Assembly (NCBI GenBank): GCA_020631045.1
Contig: JAHDHZ010000024.1
Span: forward strand, 1 to 38,479
Length of the DNA stretch: 38,479 bases
Source: Flavobacteriales bacterium
Lineage (GTDB): Bacteria > Bacteroidota > Bacteroidia > Flavobacteriales_G > JALEGO01
Reading direction: 5' to 3'
Shown here: in pieces, positions 6,222 to 15,189 of the stretch
How positions within the stretch are numbered: the first letter of the stretch is position 1
Layout of the letters: each line of letters begins with the position of its first letter
Program-made: the position numbers and the translations under genes
Notes under the pieces: model-generated
Databases searched by the model: none
The model's input: only the letters and a program-made list of their open reading frames with translations
Told to the model about the DNA's origin: nothing

Positions 6222-7766
6222 TTGAACAACCACCTTCGATTTCAAGACCTCGCATTTTATGGACTCATTGCTTTGAGCATAGCTGTGGCAAGTTCGATGT
6301 TTATGATGAGCTTATCATTGATTTACCTGAGCCTTATTTGGTTGTATTTTTCATCAAGTAAGGCTGTTTTAAAAACTGTTCAACAAACTATTTTTAAGAA
6401 CAAAGCCTTGTTGTTCACTTTATTGATCTTCTTACTTTATCTAGTCGGACTACTCTATTCAAACGATCTTCAAACAGGCTTACAAGAAGTGAAAACAAAG
6501 CTCCCTTTTTTGGTGCTCCCTCTTGTTTTTGCCCATCCAAACCTTGATCTTAATCGGTTGAAAAAAAATAAATTACTGCTCTTATTCAGCTTAACTACTG
6601 TGGTAGTTAGCTTCATTAATTTCTCAGTGTTTCAACTGGTTTCAAATGCAGAGAATACAAGGCAAATGTCTTTATTTTACTCCCACATTCGCTTTTCAAT
6701 TTGCGCAAGTTTTTCGATGCTTTTTTTCTTACATCTTATCTTTTCAAATGCTCAAAAATCAGTGAGCGTTTTATATTTTTTTTTTATTGGGTGGATGGGT
6801 TTTTATCTGGTTTACTCTCAATCATACACAGGGCTTGCCCTTTGTCTTATAGGCCTTGTTTTATACACACTTAAATGTCAAAAAATTGCACGCTCACTAC
6901 GTATACTCTTCAGTGGTTTTATCTTGTTAATTTTTGTTTTCAGCTTTTTTAAAATCAATCAAGAATATCAATTTTTTAAAAACCGATCTCAGATCAATCA
7001 AAACAATTTTAAGCAGTATACAGTAAATCAAAATGCTTATTTACATGACTTTAAAAACACCCAAGTAGAAAATGGCTATTATATCTGGCGAAACATTTGC
7101 GAAGAAGAGCTTAAAACATGTTGGAATAAGGCCTCACATCAAGATTATTCTAAAGCAGATCAAAAACAAAATCCTCAATATGCAACCTTGATTCGATACA
7201 TGACTTCTTTGGGTCTTACAAAAGATTCTGTTGGATTCAGTAAACTCAATGATGCTCAAATTAAAGAGATTGAGCAAGGGCAAACCAATTATCGTTTTTC
7301 ACACCTCTCAAAATTTCAGCAGCGCATCTATGAAACCCTTTGGGAGCTTGACTACTACAATCAAGGCATTGCACCCATCAATGGTTCTTTGGTTCAACGT
7401 TTTGCTTATTGGAAAACTGGGCTCAAAACATATCTGAACAACAACCTGTTGTTTGGCGTAGGTTCGGGTGATTTAAAAATAGCTATGCAACCACACTTTC
7501 TTGACTCAAAGCTAAAAGATCATGCAAAATTTTGGAACAAACCTCACAACCAATTCATTACTTTTTTAGTCTTGTTTGGAGCGGTTGGATGTCTAGTATT
7601 AATACTTACCATGCTCATAGCATTTAGTCACTCTAGCCTATTGTTTAAAATCGTCACGCTTGTTTTATTTTTATCTATGCTTACTGAAGACACCCTTGAC
7701 ACACAGGCAGGTGCTACAATTTTCAGCTTTTTTTATACCCTTTTAAGCTACAAAAAGTCTGAATAG
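6222..7766 (+). CDS. O-antigen ligase-like polytopic membrane protein (Wzy/WaaL family)
   Basis: This 514-aa protein has many hydrophobic helices in the N-terminal 250 residues and a large soluble loop around residues 250-420. A C-terminal signature, LLFGVGSGDLK followed by HNQFITFLVLFGAVG, is the conserved region of the O-antigen ligase/polymerase family. Members join or polymerise lipid-carried glycans on the periplasmic face of the inner membrane. Ligase and polymerase cannot be told apart from sequence. The start is TTG at 6222; the next ATG would cut into the first helix. The periplasmic loop is longer than in many ligases. No glycan gene cluster surrounds it: both neighbours are nucleotide deaminases, so the glycan it acts on is unknown. 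The cytidine deaminase gene begins 22 nt after its stop. Confidence 0.8.
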   Translation: MNNHLRFQDLAFYGLIALSIAVASSMFMMSLSLIYLSLIWLYFSSSKAVLKTVQQTIFKNKALLFTLLIFLLYLVGLLYSNDLQTGLQEVKTKLPFLVLPLVFAHPNLDLNRLKKNKLLLLFSLTTVVVSFINFSVFQLVSNAENTRQMSLFYSHIRFSICASFSMLFFLHLIFSNAQKSVSVLYFFFIGWMGFYLVYSQSYTGLALCLIGLVLYTLKCQKIARSLRILFSGFILLIFVFSFFKINQEYQFFKNRSQINQNNFKQYTVNQNAYLHDFKNTQVENGYYIWRNICEEELKTCWNKASHQDYSKADQKQNPQYATLIRYMTSLGLTKDSVGFSKLNDAQIKEIEQGQTNYRFSHLSKFQQRIYETLWELDYYNQGIAPINGSLVQRFAYWKTGLKTYLNNNLLFGVGSGDLKIAMQPHFLDSKLKDHAKFWNKPHNQFITFLVLFGAVGCLVLILTMLIAFSHSSLLFKIVTLVLFLSMLTEDTLDTQAGATIFSFFYTLLSYKKSE

Positions 7767-7788
7767 TTTATCTTTACTTTTACTGTTT

Positions 7789-8286
7789 GTGAGTAAAAAG
7801 ATTTCTATAGAGTTTGAATATGAATTTTATGATTCATTAAAGGGGCTTTCTAAAACTGATCAAGAATTGATCATTGCCTCAAGAAAAGCTGCAAAAAAAG
7901 CTTATTCACCTTATTCAAATTTTCATGTAGGCTCAGCTGTTTTATTAGATAATAAAAAGGTTATTACAGGAAACAACCAAGAAAATGTTGCATTTTCTGA
8001 TGGTACTTGTGCTGAGCGCACTGCGCTTTTTTATGCTCGGGCCCAATACCCTAACAGTGCTATTGAAAAAATTGCTATTTCAGCTTACAGCAACAATTTT
8101 AAGCTCTCAAAACCCATTAGTCCTTGCGGAAGCTGTCGGCAAGTATTGGCAGAATATGAACACATACAAAGCTTTCCAATTGAGATTTTATTGGCTTCTA
8201 ACTATGATGAAGTCTACAAAATAAAGGGTGCCACCCAACTGTTACCCCTTTTGTTTTACGAGAAAAACCTACAAGAAAACAATTAA
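7789..8286 (+). CDS. cdd: Cytidine deaminase
   Basis: This 165-aa enzyme deaminates cytidine and deoxycytidine for pyrimidine salvage. It carries AYSPYSNFHVGSA near residue 38, the catalytic TCAERTA (zinc ligand C74, E76) and SPCGSCRQ (C113, C116), so all three Cys ligands of the homotetrameric type are present. The GTG start at 7789 follows the O-antigen ligase gene by 22 nt; an imperfect box, TACTTTTA, lies at 7775-7782 and could make it independently transcribed with almost no leader. pdhA starts 3 nt after its stop, so read-through into the pyruvate dehydrogenase genes is likely. The residues around the active site (VAFSDGTCAERT) differ somewhat from the usual ASYPxGxCAERT but keep all catalytic groups. 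Confidence 0.92.
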   Translation: MSKKISIEFEYEFYDSLKGLSKTDQELIIASRKAAKKAYSPYSNFHVGSAVLLDNKKVITGNNQENVAFSDGTCAERTALFYARAQYPNSAIEKIAISAYSNNFKLSKPISPCGSCRQVLAEYEHIQSFPIEILLASNYDEVYKIKGATQLLPLLFYEKNLQENN

Positions 8287-8289
8287 GTT

Positions 8290-9285
8290 ATGGCTAAAAA
8301 ATTTGATAAAAAAACCTATTTAAAGTGGTTTGAATCGATGCTATTGATGCGCCGTTTTGAAGAAAAATGCGGTCAATTGTATACCATGCAAAAATTTGGC
8401 GGATTTTGCCACCTCTATATTGGCCAAGAAGCCTTACTGGCAGGCATGGTCTCAGCGATGCACAAAGACGATAATGTGATTACTGCCTACAGAGATCATG
8501 CGCACCCTATTGCCTTGGGTACGGACCCTAAATTGGTCATGGCAGAGCTGTATGGAAAAAAAACAGGCACTTCAAAAGGCAAGGGGGGCTCGATGCACAT
8601 GTTTGATAAAAGCAAAAATCTTTTCGGAGGCCATGGTATTGTAGGGGGGCAAATCGGGCTTGGAGCAGGCATTGCTTTTGCTGAAAAATACAAAGGTACT
8701 AAGCGTGTAACCTACTGCTTTATGGGTGATGGTGCTACCCGCCAAGGCATTTTACACGAAACCTTCAACATGGCCATGATGTGGCAACTGCCAGTTGTGT
8801 TTGTGATTGAAAACAACGGTTATGCCATGGGTACTTCAGTTGAAAGAACTTCAAATGTGACCAAGTTGCATGAGTTGGGTGAGTCGTATGACATGCCTGC
8901 CATGCCCGTTGATGGCATGAGCCCAGAGGCTGTGCATGAAGCTTTTGCAAAAGCTGCTGAACACGCCCGCAAGGGCAAAGGGCCTTATTTACTTGAAATG
9001 CGCACTTATCGTTATAAGGGGCATTCAATGTCTGATCCAGCTAAATACAGAACTAAAGAAGAGCTTGCAGCATACAAAAAAGAAGACCCTATTGAAAAGG
9101 TTAGAGAAGTGATTTTAAAGCAAAAATATGCTACTGAGACTGCCCTTGAAAAAATTGCTGAAAAGATTCAAAAACAAGTTGCAGAGTGTGTTGAGTTTGC
9201 TGAACAATCTGAATTACCAGATGGCAGTGAGCTGTATAAAGATGTATACGTGCAAAAAGATTACCCATTTTTAAAACATTATTAG
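8290..9285 (+). CDS. pdhA: Pyruvate dehydrogenase E1 component, alpha subunit
   Basis: This 331-aa protein is the thiamine-diphosphate-binding alpha chain of the E1 decarboxylase in the pyruvate dehydrogenase complex. The cofactor motif begins at GDG (residues 146-148) and ends with ENNGYAMGTS about 30 residues later. Early motifs FESMLLMRRFEEKC and GFCHLYIGQEA are also typical, as is YRYKGHSMSDP near residue 240, which belongs to the regulatory loop region. Length fits the family. The E2 gene follows after 1 nt, a strong translational link. The E1 beta gene is absent here, so this is a split pdhA-pdhC arrangement and the beta chain must be encoded elsewhere. A branched-chain 2-oxoacid E1 is the main alternative but less similar. 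Confidence 0.93.
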   Translation: MAKKFDKKTYLKWFESMLLMRRFEEKCGQLYTMQKFGGFCHLYIGQEALLAGMVSAMHKDDNVITAYRDHAHPIALGTDPKLVMAELYGKKTGTSKGKGGSMHMFDKSKNLFGGHGIVGGQIGLGAGIAFAEKYKGTKRVTYCFMGDGATRQGILHETFNMAMMWQLPVVFVIENNGYAMGTSVERTSNVTKLHELGESYDMPAMPVDGMSPEAVHEAFAKAAEHARKGKGPYLLEMRTYRYKGHSMSDPAKYRTKEELAAYKKEDPIEKVREVILKQKYATETALEKIAEKIQKQVAECVEFAEQSELPDGSELYKDVYVQKDYPFLKHY

Positions 9286-9286
9286 A

Positions 9287-10555
9287 ATGGCTGAGATTAT
9301 TAGAATGCCCAAATTGAGTGATACCATGACTGAAGGAGTGGTTTCAAAATGGCATAAAAAAATTGGAGAAACCATAAAATCTGGCGATTTACTCGCTGAT
9401 ATTGAAACCGATAAAGCCACTATGGAGTTTGAAAGTTTCAATGATGGAGTGTTACTGCACATAGGAGTAGAAGAAGGTGCAACTGCTCCTGTAAATGGAA
9501 TATTGGCCATCTTAGGTAAAAAAGGAGAAGACATCTCTAAACTCTTAAAAGAAGAGGCGCAAAAGCAAGAAAAAACTGATGAACAACCAGTTCAGCAAAA
9601 AGCTGAGCCTGAAATAGAAAAACCACAACAAACACACACCCCTCCTCTTACTGAACCAGCTCAACAAACCCTAAAAACATCTGCAAGCTCATCCAGCCCA
9701 AAAAGTAATGTACAGATCAAGGCTTCTCCTCTTGCAAAAAGATTAGCCAAAGAAAAAAATATTGATCTTTCTCGCGTAAAAGGTACAGGAGATGCGGGTA
9801 GAATAATCAAAAGAGATGTTGAGAGTTTCTCAGGCGGTAGGTTCTCTAATGTATCTATGGTTGAAAGCTCGAATGAAGTGGCTGTTTCTCAAATGCGTAA
9901 AACCATTGCCAGAAGACTTGCTGAAAGTAAATTCTCGGCCCCACATTTTTACCTGACCATTGACATTGACATGAGTGAGGTGATTGCCTCTCGCAAGCTC
10001 ATCAATGAGATTGCGCCTTCAAAAATATCATTCAATGACATTGTCATCAAAGCAGCCGCAAGAGCCTTGCAGGATCACCCGGCTGTGAACAGTGCATGGC
10101 TTGATGATCGCATCAGATATAATGATCATGTACATATTGGTGTGGCCATTGCCGTGCCAGATGGATTGGTAGTGCCTGTGGTAAAATTTGCAAATGGCAA
10201 ACGTCTTTCAGATATTGCCAGTGCTGTAAAAACCTTTGCTCAAAAGGCAAAAGATAAAAAACTACAGCCTCAAGATTTTGATGGCAGCACCTTTACAATC
10301 TCAAATTTAGGCATGTTTGGCATCGAAGAGTTTACTGCCATCATCAATGCTCCGAACTCTTGTATTATGGCCGTAGGAGCGATTCGAGAAACACCAGTAG
10401 TGAAAAATGGTCAGTTGGTGATTGGCCAGCAAATGAAAGTGACCCTTTCTTGTGATCACAGAACAGTTGACGGGGCGAGTGGAGCTGCATTTTTAAATAC
10501 CTTTAAAAAGTTGTTAGAGCATCCTGTCTTATTGCTAGGTGAACCCATGATCTAA
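9287..10555 (+). CDS. pdhC: Dihydrolipoamide acetyltransferase (E2) of pyruvate dehydrogenase
   Basis: Three domains are visible in 422 residues. One N-terminal lipoyl domain carries the modified lysine in IETDKATMEF (K43). A Pro/Gln/Ser-rich linker follows. The peripheral subunit-binding domain spans about 148-185 (SPLAKRLAKEKNIDL, VKGTGDAGRIIKRD). The catalytic domain ends with SCDHRTVDG (H391, D395), the acetyltransferase active site. The protein forms the core that passes acetyl groups from E1 to CoA. A single lipoyl domain is on the low side compared with two or three in many homologues. The gene follows pdhA by one base. It ends 6 bp before the convergent permease gene with no obvious hairpin between them. 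Confidence 0.94.
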   Translation: MAEIIRMPKLSDTMTEGVVSKWHKKIGETIKSGDLLADIETDKATMEFESFNDGVLLHIGVEEGATAPVNGILAILGKKGEDISKLLKEEAQKQEKTDEQPVQQKAEPEIEKPQQTHTPPLTEPAQQTLKTSASSSSPKSNVQIKASPLAKRLAKEKNIDLSRVKGTGDAGRIIKRDVESFSGGRFSNVSMVESSNEVAVSQMRKTIARRLAESKFSAPHFYLTIDIDMSEVIASRKLINEIAPSKISFNDIVIKAAARALQDHPAVNSAWLDDRIRYNDHVHIGVAIAVPDGLVVPVVKFANGKRLSDIASAVKTFAQKAKDKKLQPQDFDGSTFTISNLGMFGIEEFTAIINAPNSCIMAVGAIRETPVVKNGQLVIGQQMKVTLSCDHRTVDGASGAAFLNTFKKLLEHPVLLLGEPMI

Positions 10556-10561
10556 TTATGG

Positions 10562-11776
10562 TCAATACTCGTGCTTTTTGAGCATGATTTTACTTGATAA
10601 AAGAGCGAAGAGGTATCCTACCAAACTTACTGTAACAAGTACTGTAAATACATCTAAAAAAGACAGTGCTACAGGGTAGAACTCTACCACAGAACTTTCT
10701 AGAGCTAAAAGACCTATGTGTTGTTGAATCAATACCAATACAGCACCCAACAATACGCCTAAAAGAGCTCCGAAAAAGGCGATGAAAAACCCAGAGAAAA
10801 TAAATACTCGCTGGGCATCTTTGAAGCTTAAGCCTATTGCTTTTAATGTCTTGAGTTCTTTTTTCTTATCTAAAATCATCATGGTTACTGAAGCTATCAA
10901 GTTCATGGCAGCTACGATTAAGACAAAAATTAAAATGCAGTAGGTGATCCATTTTTCAGTTTTATTGGTCTTATAAATAAGCTCGTTGAGTTGATCAATG
11001 GTTTGTACTTTAAAATCATTCCCTAAACGTGTTTGAATTTCTTGGGCTATTTCTTTTTTGTTGGTGTTTTCATCTAACTTAAGCTCTAAAGCTGAATACT
11101 CATCAGCCTGAAAACCAAAAAGGCGTTTAAAATAAGCTAAATTGACTAATATATACTTAGCATCAAAATCTTGATTGATCGCATAAATTCCTGTCGGATA
11201 AAGTACGCTTTGCCTGAAAGCAGCACTCGGGTTTAGGTTTGAAAAACGTGCAGATCTTTGAATGGCATATACCTGAACAGGGTCAGCAAATTCTCTAACA
11301 AACAAATTCATCTCCCTGGCAATGCCATATCCTATAAAAGCATAATTTGCAGCAGTATCTTCTATGTCATAAGTACCTTCATATGTTGTTGAAACAATAG
11401 ATGTTAGACTGTCAAAATTTGCATCAACTCCTTTAAGCAAAACCACCTTTTCAGAGCCTTCGTAGTTGATGTAAGCCATCTCTTGAGCAGTTTTACTCAC
11501 CAAGACAACTCCACTAAGGTTTGATATGTCATTGATTTGCTGTTCTGACAAGCTAAAGGTTTTTGCTTTTGAGGCCTCGATTTTTATTTGTGGATCAAAA
11601 CTTGAATACAAAGAGCGAATCACATCATCTAAACCATTGAATGCAGAGAGTACGATAAGCATAGCCATAGCAGCAATAGCAATACTAAAAATAGAAATGT
11701 AAACTACTAGATTTAGAAAATTAAGTTTGCGTTTGGCTAAAAAATAACGCAACGATATTCTGATGTATGCGGGCAT
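10562..11776 (-). CDS. LolC/E- or FtsX-type ABC transporter permease
   Basis: This 404-aa inner-membrane protein has the MacB/FtsX permease layout. One N-terminal helix (about residues 22-48) is followed by a large periplasmic domain to about 270, then three C-terminal helices (about 275-300, 322-350 and 372-398). Opening residues YIRISLRYFLAKR and the segment LKTLKAIGLSFKDAQRVFI, between the second and third helices, match lipoprotein-releasing permeases (LolC/LolE), which extract lipoproteins for transfer to the outer membrane. The ATPase gene is not in this window, so the assignment as lipoprotein-releasing stays provisional. The ATG at 11776 abuts the T-run of a hairpin terminator for the upstream gene. 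A weak TAACTTTA box lies at 11802-11809 on the minus strand, upstream of that hairpin. Confidence 0.82.
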   Translation of the reverse strand: MPAYIRISLRYFLAKRKLNFLNLVVYISIFSIAIAAMAMLIVLSAFNGLDDVIRSLYSSFDPQIKIEASKAKTFSLSEQQINDISNLSGVVLVSKTAQEMAYINYEGSEKVVLLKGVDANFDSLTSIVSTTYEGTYDIEDTAANYAFIGYGIAREMNLFVREFADPVQVYAIQRSARFSNLNPSAAFRQSVLYPTGIYAINQDFDAKYILVNLAYFKRLFGFQADEYSALELKLDENTNKKEIAQEIQTRLGNDFKVQTIDQLNELIYKTNKTEKWITYCILIFVLIVAAMNLIASVTMMILDKKKELKTLKAIGLSFKDAQRVFIFSGFFIAFFGALLGVLLGAVLVLIQQHIGLLALESSVVEFYPVALSFLDVFTVLVTVSLVGYLFALLSSKIMLKKHEY

Positions 11777-11802
11777 AAAAAAAGCGGCACAAAAGCCGCT
11801 TT
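11777..11802 (-). terminator. Hairpin terminator directly before the permease start codon
   Basis: On the minus strand AAAGCGGC, a 6-nt loop and GCCGCTTT are followed by further Ts that run straight into the ATG at 11776. It sits 22 nt after the stop of the T9SS CxxCH gene and should terminate its transcript. The same structure would occupy the leader of the permease message. Confidence 0.8.
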
Positions 11803-11824
11803 AAAGTTAAGAGATTTTTTACGC

Positions 11825-12625
11825 TTACTGCACAATTAATTGCTGATCAAATCGTACTGAACCAATTTGACCTTGCAATAGGTAAATGCCTTTGCTTAAT
11901 TGGTGTTGTATCATAAATGTATTTTGAGATTCAATTTTTTGATTCACAATACTTTGCATGAGCTTACCTGTCACATCTAATATGTTAAGATTTAAAAGTC
12001 CTGACTGGTTTGATCTGATTTGTAATGCTTGGCCTACTTGTAAAGGATTTGGAAAAGCCTCAACATTCAAAGATTTAAGGTCTATTGAAGTGGTAATGTT
12101 TTCAGTCACACTTGTAGAACTTAAATAAACTTGATCTCCAGAAGTCGTTCCGTTTGCATTTGTACTATTTACAGCTGCATAAAATGTAACACTTCCTGTA
12201 TTTGCTGATGGAGCAACCCACTGAAATACCCATGAGTTATTTGAAGTAGTACTTTGTTTTTGAGCAGCATAAGCACCGTTACTCAAGACTTGAGCATCGT
12301 TACTGGCCAAGAATTCACCCGCTAAGTTGCCTGAAGCATCTTTAGCTGTAATTTCAAAACCATTGACACTGTTATTACTCGGGGTAGAAACAGTGATTGA
12401 GTAAGTCTGTCCTGCCAAATACACATCAGATGAAATATCATGCGCAATTAAGTTAGCCGTTTGCGTACTTCCAGTATGACAATCAGTACAATTACCTTCA
12501 CCAGGAGCTCCTGTTTTAGCCGGAGGAGGAGTAGATGAAAACGCTTCTACTTGCGCTGTATTTGAAAAGAAATAAAATGTAATGCCTGCAATAGCAAGAC
12601 TAGAAAAAAATAGTTTTTTAAGCAT
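11825..12625 (-). CDS. Secreted T9SS protein with CxxCH motif (choice-of-anchor V-like)
   Basis: This 266-aa protein has an N-terminal signal segment (about 1-28), then a Pro-rich stretch and GAPGEGNCTDCHTGS. The CTDCH at residues 46-50 is a c-type haem attachment motif, as found in choice-of-anchor V/Reeler-like domains. A beta-rich domain covers about 55-180. The C-terminal 75 residues (FPNPLQVGQALQI, ILDVTGKLM, GIYLLQGQ) are a type A T9SS sorting domain, so the protein should pass the outer membrane and be released or anchored at the surface. Haem binding is predicted from CxxCH only; a candidate distal Met or His ligand cannot be assigned. Function is unknown. It has its own hairpin terminator downstream and reads from a start 69 nt before the M42 gene's end. 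Confidence 0.85.
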   Translation of the reverse strand: MLKKLFFSSLAIAGITFYFFSNTAQVEAFSSTPPPAKTGAPGEGNCTDCHTGSTQTANLIAHDISSDVYLAGQTYSITVSTPSNNSVNGFEITAKDASGNLAGEFLASNDAQVLSNGAYAAQKQSTTSNNSWVFQWVAPSANTGSVTFYAAVNSTNANGTTSGDQVYLSSTSVTENITTSIDLKSLNVEAFPNPLQVGQALQIRSNQSGLLNLNILDVTGKLMQSIVNQKIESQNTFMIQHQLSKGIYLLQGQIGSVRFDQQLIVQ

Positions 12626-12694
12626 AAGGGTATAATTTGAAGTTAAAGTATAAATTTTTTGACAATCATCTGATTAAAATCATCATGATTTGCA

Positions 12695-13741
12695 TTAGAA
12701 TTTCCAATCAGGTTTATCTATTTGTAAAAGTGCTTCAACCAATAAATCAATACTGGCCTGTGTGTCTTTTTTGTTGCACATTTCAACGGTTTGGTGAATG
12801 TGTCGGGTCGGAATTGAGATGCTGCCTGCTATTGATCCGCCTGGGGTCATGCGTTGTAAGTTTGCTGTGTCAGTGCCACCACCTGTAAGCAATTCGGTTT
12901 GCCATTTGATTTTCTTTTTATCGGCCGTGTCTTTTAAAAACTGTACCATACGATAATCACAAATGGTCGATGAATCCATGATCTTAATGGCGGTGCCCCC
13001 ACCAAGCTCACTCACCTTTTCTTCGGGTCTTGCGCCAGGTACATCAAAGGCAATGGTGGTATCTAAATTGATCGCAAAATCTGGTCTGATGCTTTGAGTA
13101 GCGACCTGCGCTCCGCGCAAACCTACTTCTTCTTGTACCGTAAATACACCATAAAAATCATAGGCCGGTTTTTTGAGCTTTTTCAAGGCTTCAATTAAGA
13201 TGAATACACTGATTCTATTGTCTAGGCTCTTGCAATTGATCTGCTCGCCCATTTCTATCAATCCACGATCTCTTGTTATTGGATCTCCTACCTTGATGTA
13301 CTTTTCAACCTCTTTTTTTGAACGACCTAAATCAATGAAATAGTCTTTGGTGCTGGGTGTTTTTTTACGCTCCTCTGGGCTCATCACATGAATGGGTTTG
13401 CTGCCCATTACTCCTATAATGTCTTTTTTACCATGAATGATCACGCGTTGCGAGGTCAAGGTTTTAGGATCAAATCCACCCAAAGTATGAAACTTCACAA
13501 AACCTTTATCGTCAATATGCTTTACGATAAATCCAATCTCATCCATGTGCGCTGCAGTCATTACTTTTTTAGCAGAAGATTTGCCTTTTTTCAGAGCAAT
13601 TACATTGCCCATATTGTCAACTTCAATCTTATCGACAAAGGGTTTCACCTCTTTGATGATCAATTGTCTGATTTTAGTTTCAAAACCAGGAGCGCCTGGT
13701 GTTTCACAGATTTTTTTGAGTAGTTTAATGTCTAATCCCAT
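12695..13741 (-). CDS. M42-family metallo-aminopeptidase
   Basis: This 348-aa protein belongs to the M42 (FrvX/glutamyl aminopeptidase/TET) family of dinuclear metal aminopeptidases, large cytoplasmic assemblies that trim peptides. Visible active-site motifs are AAHMDEIG (metal ligand H65, D67), the catalytic pair in VQEEVGLRGA, the Asp in NLDTTIAFDVPG and the closing GGGTDTANLQ with RHIHQTVEM, where a His acts as metal ligand. The N terminus LLKKICETPGAPGFE is typical, which supports the ATG at 13741. Length is normal. It begins 6 nt after the pyruvate kinase stop and is probably co-transcribed with it. Older annotations call such proteins endoglucanase M; the peptidase assignment is the supported one. 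Confidence 0.92.
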   Translation of the reverse strand: MGLDIKLLKKICETPGAPGFETKIRQLIIKEVKPFVDKIEVDNMGNVIALKKGKSSAKKVMTAAHMDEIGFIVKHIDDKGFVKFHTLGGFDPKTLTSQRVIIHGKKDIIGVMGSKPIHVMSPEERKKTPSTKDYFIDLGRSKKEVEKYIKVGDPITRDRGLIEMGEQINCKSLDNRISVFILIEALKKLKKPAYDFYGVFTVQEEVGLRGAQVATQSIRPDFAINLDTTIAFDVPGARPEEKVSELGGGTAIKIMDSSTICDYRMVQFLKDTADKKKIKWQTELLTGGGTDTANLQRMTPGGSIAGSISIPTRHIHQTVEMCNKKDTQASIDLLVEALLQIDKPDWKF

Positions 13742-13747
13742 CTTCTT

Positions 13748-15172
13748 TTATTTTACGTAGCTTAATTTTAACATATTACTTTTTCCTCGATCGGTTATCG
13801 GCATGGAGGCGATATTAATCACCAAATCATTTTCTTTTACATAGCCTTTTTTGCGCAACAAAAATTTAATGTCTGCAATCGTATGATCGGTACTCACAAA
13901 CTTATCATAGTACAAACCATGCACTCCCCAATACAAGCTTACGGTATTTAAAATACCCACATTACTCGTACAAGCAAACACATTGGTTTTGGGTCTAAAA
14001 CTAGAAACTTTTAAAGCTGAATATCCAGAGAAGGTCATGGTTACAATCGCTTTGACATCAACTGTTTCAGTTAGTTTGCAGGCATTCTCACAAATGGCAT
14101 CAGAAATCGTGCGCTCTGTATTTTCTTTTGATGGAAAACTTTTGTGATAAATCTCCTGCATGCGCTCGGTGTTGAGCACAATCTTTTTCATCATTTCGAT
14201 CACCTTTACAGGAAACTTTCCCACTGAAGTCTCTCCACTCAGCATCACAGCATCTGCCCCATCAGTTACGGCATTTGCCACATCACTTACCTCAGCTCTA
14301 GTGGGCGTTACACTCTCAATCATAGTTTCCATCATCTGAGTAGCAATAATCACAGGTTTTGCTTGCTCATGGCATTTTTTCACAATGCTTTTTTGAATTA
14401 CAGGCACTCGCTCAATAGGCACCTCAACGCCTAAATCACCACGTGCCACCATAATGGCATCAGCCTCTTTAATTATGTCATCAATCTCTTTGACTGCTTC
14501 TGGTTTTTCAATCTTAGCAATCACCTTGGCTTTTTGACCCGCTTCTTGAATCAAATGTTTAAGCTCAATCACATCAGGAGCACAGCGCACAAAAGAAAGG
14601 GCAATCCACTCAATATCTTGGGTCAACACAAATGCCAAATCTTTGCGATCATTATCAGTCAAAGAAGGCAGTGAAATATTGGTGGTAGGTAGATTAATGC
14701 CTTTGCTGGTAGAGAGTATTCCACCATGCAATACTTTAGCTTTGACCTCGTCTTTTTTATTTGAAGATATGGCTTGTAGATGCAGTTTTCCGTCGTTAAT
14801 CAAAATCATATCATCGGCTTGAACATCTTTGCAAAACAGCTTGTACTTCACAGGAATTACGCCTTTTTCGCCCAATACTTTTTTAGTCGTTAAAGTCACA
14901 ATCTGATCATTTTCTAAGAGCATTTTATTGCCCTTGATCTCTCCTACTCGAAGTTTTGGCCCTCCTAAATCAGCCAATAAAGCTACATGCGTGCCCATTT
15001 CTTGGTTTAAAGCAGACACATGATCAATCACCTTTTTGTGATCTTCATGCGTGCCGTGTGAAAAATTAAGTCGAAAAACATTGACCCCTGCCTCGATCAA
15101 AGAAGCTAATACTTCTTTGCTGTTAGAAGCTGGGCCAACTGTGGCGACAATTTTGGTTTTATTTAAAAGCAT
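13748..15172 (-). CDS. pyk: Pyruvate kinase
   Basis: This enzyme makes pyruvate and ATP from phosphoenolpyruvate and ADP, the last step of glycolysis. Motifs in order are KTKIVATVGPAS at the N terminus, FRLNFSHGTHEDH, the active-site IAKIEKPEAV, MVARGDLGVEVP and IATQMMETMI, then a C-terminal regulatory domain. The open frame extends to an ATG at 15202, but that codon lies upstream of a TATCTTTT promoter box (15197-15190), and the family starts directly before KTKIV. The ATG at 15172 is chosen, giving 474 residues, normal length. The M42 peptidase gene follows after 6 nt. It is divergent from the CvpA-family gene. Function is certain; the start is well argued but not proven. Confidence 0.95.
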   Translation of the reverse strand: MLLNKTKIVATVGPASNSKEVLASLIEAGVNVFRLNFSHGTHEDHKKVIDHVSALNQEMGTHVALLADLGGPKLRVGEIKGNKMLLENDQIVTLTTKKVLGEKGVIPVKYKLFCKDVQADDMILINDGKLHLQAISSNKKDEVKAKVLHGGILSTSKGINLPTTNISLPSLTDNDRKDLAFVLTQDIEWIALSFVRCAPDVIELKHLIQEAGQKAKVIAKIEKPEAVKEIDDIIKEADAIMVARGDLGVEVPIERVPVIQKSIVKKCHEQAKPVIIATQMMETMIESVTPTRAEVSDVANAVTDGADAVMLSGETSVGKFPVKVIEMMKKIVLNTERMQEIYHKSFPSKENTERTISDAICENACKLTETVDVKAIVTMTFSGYSALKVSSFRPKTNVFACTSNVGILNTVSLYWGVHGLYYDKFVSTDHTIADIKFLLRKKGYVKENDLVINIASMPITDRGKSNMLKLSYVK

Positions 15173-15189
15173 AGGCTGCGTAATTAAAG

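Noticed and set aside
12637-12888. 83-codon plus-strand ORF at the end of the M42 gene
   Set aside because: It is a shadow of the M42 coding region, whose catalytic motifs fix the true strand and frame.
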